This document shows, piece after piece, positions 6,737-8,820 of a stretch of 8,820 bases of DNA. The notes below the pieces were generated by a model. It saw only the letters and a list, made by a program, of their open reading frames with translations, had not been told where the DNA came from and did no database searches. The position numbers and the translations under genes are program-made. The number at the start of each line of letters is the position of its first letter. Position 1 is the first letter of the stretch. Source of the DNA: Gammaproteobacteria bacterium (GTDB taxonomy: Bacteria; Pseudomonadota; Gammaproteobacteria; HK1); NCBI GenBank assembly GCA_022822245.1, contig JAJECB010000281.1, forward strand, positions 1 through 8,820, read 5' to 3'.

Positions 6737-6850
6737 CGGGCGGGCGCTTGCATTGGCCGGGGTGCGACCCCAATATGGAACCGGGAGGCCAAGGTCGGCC
6801 GCGGGGCTCGGGTTACCGCGAACGCGCCGCGCGGCCAGGGGGCAGCATCC

Positions 6851-7186
6851 ATGCGGACCATCAAGATGGGTCGTGACTTCTCGCCGTGTCCGGGCGGCCG
6901 GTCCCGCGACGACGGGCCCTGGTGCGGGGAAGCGTTCCGGGAGGACACCCTGCGGCCCGCCCTTGCCGAGGAGGACGTCGTGGTCCTCCACCTCGACTGT
7001 GCGGAGGGCTACGGCTCGTCGTTCCTCAGCGAGGCGTTCGGGGGGCTCGTGCGTCCCGGGACCGGGGGCGGGGGCTTTACCCCCGAGGAGCTGCACCGCA
7101 AGCTGCGGCTGGAGAGCCGCGACGCGATCCTCGTGCGGGAGATCTGGTCGTACATCGACGACGCCGACGCGCACGCCCGCGCCTGA
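6851..7186 (+). CDS. STAS-like domain (DUF4325) protein
   Basis: The 111-residue protein fits the STAS-like DUF4325 family over nearly its whole length. It has an N-terminal GRDFSPCPGGRSRDDGPWCGEAFRED (about 7-32), where G..SGE.FR is the family block, then VVVLHLDCAEGYGSSF (43-58) and the most conserved stretch SSFLSEAFGGLVR (56-68), and ends in a predicted helix with VREIWSYIDDADA. The family's biochemical role is not established; the fold resembles anti-anti-sigma factors, and members often sit beside histidine-kinase-like ATPases. No such ATPase is here. The start at 6851 has GGGG about 10 bases upstream; ATG at 6866 is an alternative. The frame is open further upstream but that part is unlike the family. 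The next gene starts 24 bases downstream, implying co-expression. Confidence 0.8.
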   Translation: MRTIKMGRDFSPCPGGRSRDDGPWCGEAFREDTLRPALAEEDVVVLHLDCAEGYGSSFLSEAFGGLVRPGTGGGGFTPEELHRKLRLESRDAILVREIWSYIDDADAHARA

Positions 7187-7210
7187 CGCGGACCGGGCCG
7201 GAGCACGGCG

Positions 7211-7657
7211 ATGGACGGTCCGTGGATGGACCTCGTCTTCGACCTCATCCTCATCACCTTCGGGGTCCTCATCGCGGCGGTGCCGAGCCACCTCTATACC
7301 TCCGCCGCCAACCGCCGCCAGGCGCGCCAGGAGCGGCTGTACCGCGTGGAGAGCGACGTGCGGCAGCTCGAGAACCTCGGGATCCGGTACTGGCTCCGGC
7401 CGGAGGAGGACGGGGGCGCGCGGGAGCTCGCCTCGGAGATCAAGCGCACCCGGGCGCGGGACGGGCGCGAGTTGGGGCGGCTGACCCCGGGCCGGTCCAA
7501 CGAGGCCGCGTACGATTCCCTCATCACGTTCACCCAGGCCATCACGGACGGTGCGTTCGAGGTGTGCACGCGCGCTTCGGAGGACCGCACGGAGCGGATC
7601 GGGGCGGCGGCGGACGCCCTCATCTTCGAGGTTCGCGACCGCCTCCGGATGATCTGA
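7211..7657 (+). CDS. Small single-pass membrane protein of unknown function, paired with the STAS-like protein
   Basis: I do not recognise this 148-residue protein. A hydrophobic helix at about residues 8-24 (VFDLILITFGVLIAAVP) is followed at once by the basic segment NRRQARQERLYR (34-45), which by the positive-inside rule puts the long C-terminal part in the cytoplasm. The rest looks helical and amphipathic, with ESDVRQLENLGIRYW (47-61), ASEIKR (74-79), AYDSLITFTQAITDG (100-114) and a closing helix ERIGAAADALIFEVRDRLRMI (128-148); the first stretch after the membrane could form a coiled coil. The start at 7211 has GGAG 8 bases upstream; ATG at 7226 is an alternative. The 24-base spacing to the STAS-like gene suggests an operon, and the two products may interact at the membrane. 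Codon pattern agrees with a real gene. Confidence 0.7.
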   Translation: MDGPWMDLVFDLILITFGVLIAAVPSHLYTSAANRRQARQERLYRVESDVRQLENLGIRYWLRPEEDGGARELASEIKRTRARDGRELGRLTPGRSNEAAYDSLITFTQAITDGAFEVCTRASEDRTERIGAAADALIFEVRDRLRMI

Positions 7658-7840
7658 CCGGGGAACGGGGCAGTGTCCGCGTGCCGGGAAGCCGGGGCGG
7701 GAGCGGCGACGGGACTGGTCGGGCCCGGTCGAGGACCTCGAAGTCGGAGCGGGGTTCCGGGTTCGGGCGAGTGAACCGCGCGAGGATTGTGAAATCCCGT
7801 TTCGACCCCAATTTCCACGCGTACGCAACCGGGAACGGTT
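7658..7840. other. Intergenic region before the rubrerythrin operon
   Basis: No gene is supported in this stretch. It becomes less GC-rich toward its right end (about 7780-7860), as expected upstream of a promoter. It includes the 8-bp palindrome GCGTACGC at 7819-7826, about 14 bases before the candidate -35 box, a possible regulator site. No clear T-tract terminator for the membrane-protein gene was found. Confidence 0.4.
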
Positions 7841-7868
7841 TTGACTATGGATGAGCAACCCGTATGCT
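7841..7868 (+). promoter_or_regulatory. Candidate sigma-70-type promoter of the rubrerythrin operon
   Basis: TTGACT (7841-7846) is separated by 16 bases from TATGCT (7863-7868). The first box matches the -35 consensus at five of six positions and the second the -10 at four of six. Transcription would start near 7875, leaving a leader of about 45 bases with AGGAGG (7907-7912) placed 8 bases before the ATG. This is the best promoter match in the window. Confidence 0.6.
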
Positions 7869-7920
7869 CTCCGTCCATCCGAGACCTGCCTTCAACCAAC
7901 CCACCCAGGAGGAAGACACC

Positions 7921-8340
7921 ATGGCACTCAAGGGGTCCAGGACCGAACAGAACCTCAAGGACGCGTTCGCGGGCGAGTCGCAGGCGAACCGCCGCTACCT
8001 CTACTTCGCCGCGAAGGCGGACGTCGAGGGCTACAACGACGTCTCCGCCGTGTTTCGCTCGACCGCGGAGGGCGAGACCGGACACGCCCACGGCCACCTC
8101 GACTACCTGGTGGAGGTCGGCGACCCGGCGACCGGGCTCCCGATCGGCGGCACCTCCGACAACCTCAAGGCCGCGATCGCGGGCGAGACCCACGAGTACA
8201 CGGACATGTACCCGGGCATGGCCAAGACTGCCCGCGACGAGGGGCACGAGGAGATCGCGGACTGGTTCGAGACTCTCGCGAAGGCCGAGCGATCCCACGC
8301 CAACCGCTTCCAGAGGGCCCTCGACGGGCTGGATGGCTGA
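7921..8340 (+). CDS. Rubrerythrin, short form without the rubredoxin domain
   Basis: The 139-residue protein is a four-helix di-iron rubrerythrin domain. The metal ligands are visible at the expected places: Glu19 ([10 protein letters not shown]), Glu52 and His55 (EGETGH), Glu89 and Glu92 (GETHEY), and Glu123 with His126 (AERSH). The C-terminal rubredoxin domain (CxxC pair) of classical rubrerythrins is missing; the protein stops right after the fourth helix. Rubrerythrins reduce hydrogen peroxide in the cytoplasm and need an electron donor; lacking its own rubredoxin centre, this one probably takes electrons from another protein, possibly the Fe-S protein encoded next. The start at 7921 is fixed by the AGGAGG 8 bases upstream and by family length; the frame is open to an earlier start that has no ribosome-binding site. 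Confidence 0.94.
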   Translation: MALKGSRTEQNLKDAFAGESQANRRYLYFAAKADVEGYNDVSAVFRSTAEGETGHAHGHLDYLVEVGDPATGLPIGGTSDNLKAAIAGETHEYTDMYPGMAKTARDEGHEEIADWFETLAKAERSHANRFQRALDGLDG

Positions 8341-8357
8341 CGGGCCGGAGCCGGCGT

Positions 8358-8379
8358 AGCGGCGGCGCCGGCCGCCGCT
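8358..8379. other. Strong intergenic hairpin between rubrerythrin and the Fe-S protein gene
   Basis: A perfect 9-bp stem (AGCGGCGGC at 8358-8366, GCCGCCGCT at 8371-8379) closes on the loop GCCG. An outer repeat, GAGCC (8348-8352) with GGCTC (8382-8386), can extend it. It fills the 59-base spacer just after the rubrerythrin stop and just before the GAGGAG of the next gene. There is no T-tract, so it more likely protects the rubrerythrin message or partly stops transcription than ends the operon. Confidence 0.55.
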
Positions 8380-8399
8380 CGGGCTCGAGGAGAGACGAG

Positions 8400-8820
8400 A
8401 TGGCGGCCGAAGGCGCGGCGAGCGGCACCCCCGCGGCGGGCTCCCGAGCCGCCGCGGCGCCTCCGCTCGCCGGCGGCGGGGTTCGAGAGGGCGTCCGCGA
8501 GGGAAGCCTCGAGGCGCCGACCCGCCATCCCATCGACTGGCGCAACCCGGCGTTCTTCGACGAGGAGGCCCTCTTCTCGGAGCTGGAGCGGGTCTTCGAC
8601 ATCTGCCACGGTTGCCGGCGTTGCGTGAGCCTCTGCAACGCCTTCCCGACCCTGTTCGATCTCGTCGACGAGAGCGAGACGATGGAAGTGGACGGGGTCA
8701 GCCGGTCCGACTACGGCAAGGTCGTCGAGCAGTGCTACCTCTGCGATCTGTGCTACATGACCAAGTGTCCCTATGTCCCGCCGCACGAGTGGAACGTCGA
8801 CTTTCCGCACCTGATGCTGC
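8400..8820 (+). CDS. Heterodisulfide-reductase/GlpC-like 4Fe-4S protein, N-terminal part (runs off the window)
   Basis: The frame is open from the ATG at 8400 to the window edge (140 full codons), so the gene is cut. After an Ala/Gly-rich, probably disordered first 35 residues come [19 protein letters not shown] and then two ferredoxin-type cluster motifs: [11 protein letters not shown] with cysteines 69, 72, 75 and 79, and [13 protein letters not shown] with cysteines 112, 115, 118 and 123. These bind two 4Fe-4S clusters. The pattern matches the 'heterodisulfide reductase-related iron-sulfur binding cluster' protein commonly encoded between rubrerythrin and a DUF3501 gene; the missing C-terminal part should hold CCG-type heterodisulfide-reductase domains. 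It probably passes electrons to rubrerythrin, an inference from gene order. GAGGAG lies about 8 bases before the start. Confidence 0.9.
   Translation, partial: MAAEGAASGTPAAGSRAAAAPPLAGGGVREGVREGSLEAPTRHPIDWRNPAFFDEEALFSELERVFDICHGCRRCVSLCNAFPTLFDLVDESETMEVDGVSRSDYGKVVEQCYLCDLCYMTKCPYVPPHEWNVDFPHLML

Noticed and set aside
6602..6850. Upstream in-frame extension of the STAS-like protein, including a possible fusion
   Set aside because: The extension has no family similarity, is Arg/Pro-rich and has no suitable ribosome-binding site, whereas the ATG at 6851 starts just before the DUF4325 homology.
5586..7484. Very long open frame (632 codons) on the plus strand
   Set aside because: It runs antisense through the binding-protein gene and through the STAS-like gene in another frame; its translation is low-complexity Arg/Gly/His-rich, as expected from opposite-strand frames in GC-rich DNA.
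6314..7858. Long open frame (514 codons) on the minus strand
   Set aside because: It overlaps the binding-protein gene in another frame and lies antisense to the STAS-like and membrane-protein genes; no family motif is visible and its composition is Arg/Pro-rich.
1..8820. CRISPR array, tRNA, insertion sequence or phage/integrase signals
   Set aside because: No regularly spaced direct repeats, no cloverleaf with a T-loop GTTCRANNC at the right spacing, and no transposase or integrase motifs were seen.

Overview
This is a GC-rich stretch of bacterial chromosome with tightly packed genes and strong G/C preference at third codon positions. The gene set (periplasmic-binding-protein ABC importer with a signal peptide, rubrerythrin/HdrD-like Fe-S operon) suggests a Gram-negative bacterium, probably a proteobacterium or a similar high-GC lineage. 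The sequence alone does not fix the taxon. I see no tRNA, rRNA, CRISPR array, transposase, integrase or phage gene.

Layout. (1) Positions 1-3958 hold a catabolic-looking block. It has the C-terminal part of a luciferase-like flavin monooxygenase (+, 1-552), a second luciferase-like oxidoreductase (-, 616-1449), an acyl-CoA-dehydrogenase-fold flavoprotein resembling flavin-dependent monooxygenases of the DszC/HsaA type (-, 1544-2746), and, divergent from it, a short MetE-like zinc methyltransferase/thiol-transferase (+, 2852-3958). (2) Positions 4001-6614 hold a complete three-gene ABC importer of the NMT1/SsuABC/TauABC type, read leftward in the order binding protein, ATPase, permease. (3) Positions 6851-7657 hold a two-gene cassette of a STAS-like DUF4325 protein and a small single-pass membrane protein of no recognised family. 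(4) Positions 7921-8820 start an oxidative-stress operon: rubrerythrin without the rubredoxin domain, then a GlpC/HdrD-like 4Fe-4S protein cut by the window edge.

How the genes may work together. Three flavin enzymes, a zinc thiol/methyl-transfer enzyme and an importer of the sulfonate/nitrate/pyrimidine class side by side suggest uptake and oxidative breakdown of a small heteroatom-containing (S or N) or terpenoid-like compound. The substrate cannot be read from the sequence, and no flavin reductase is present in the window. The STAS-like/membrane pair is the least explained part and the best candidate for undescribed biology. Several strong inverted repeats lie in the spacers: a terminator between the two convergent oxidoreductases, tandem hairpins upstream of the second oxidoreductase, a palindrome abutting the ribosome-binding site of the binding-protein gene, and a hairpin between rubrerythrin and its Fe-S partner.
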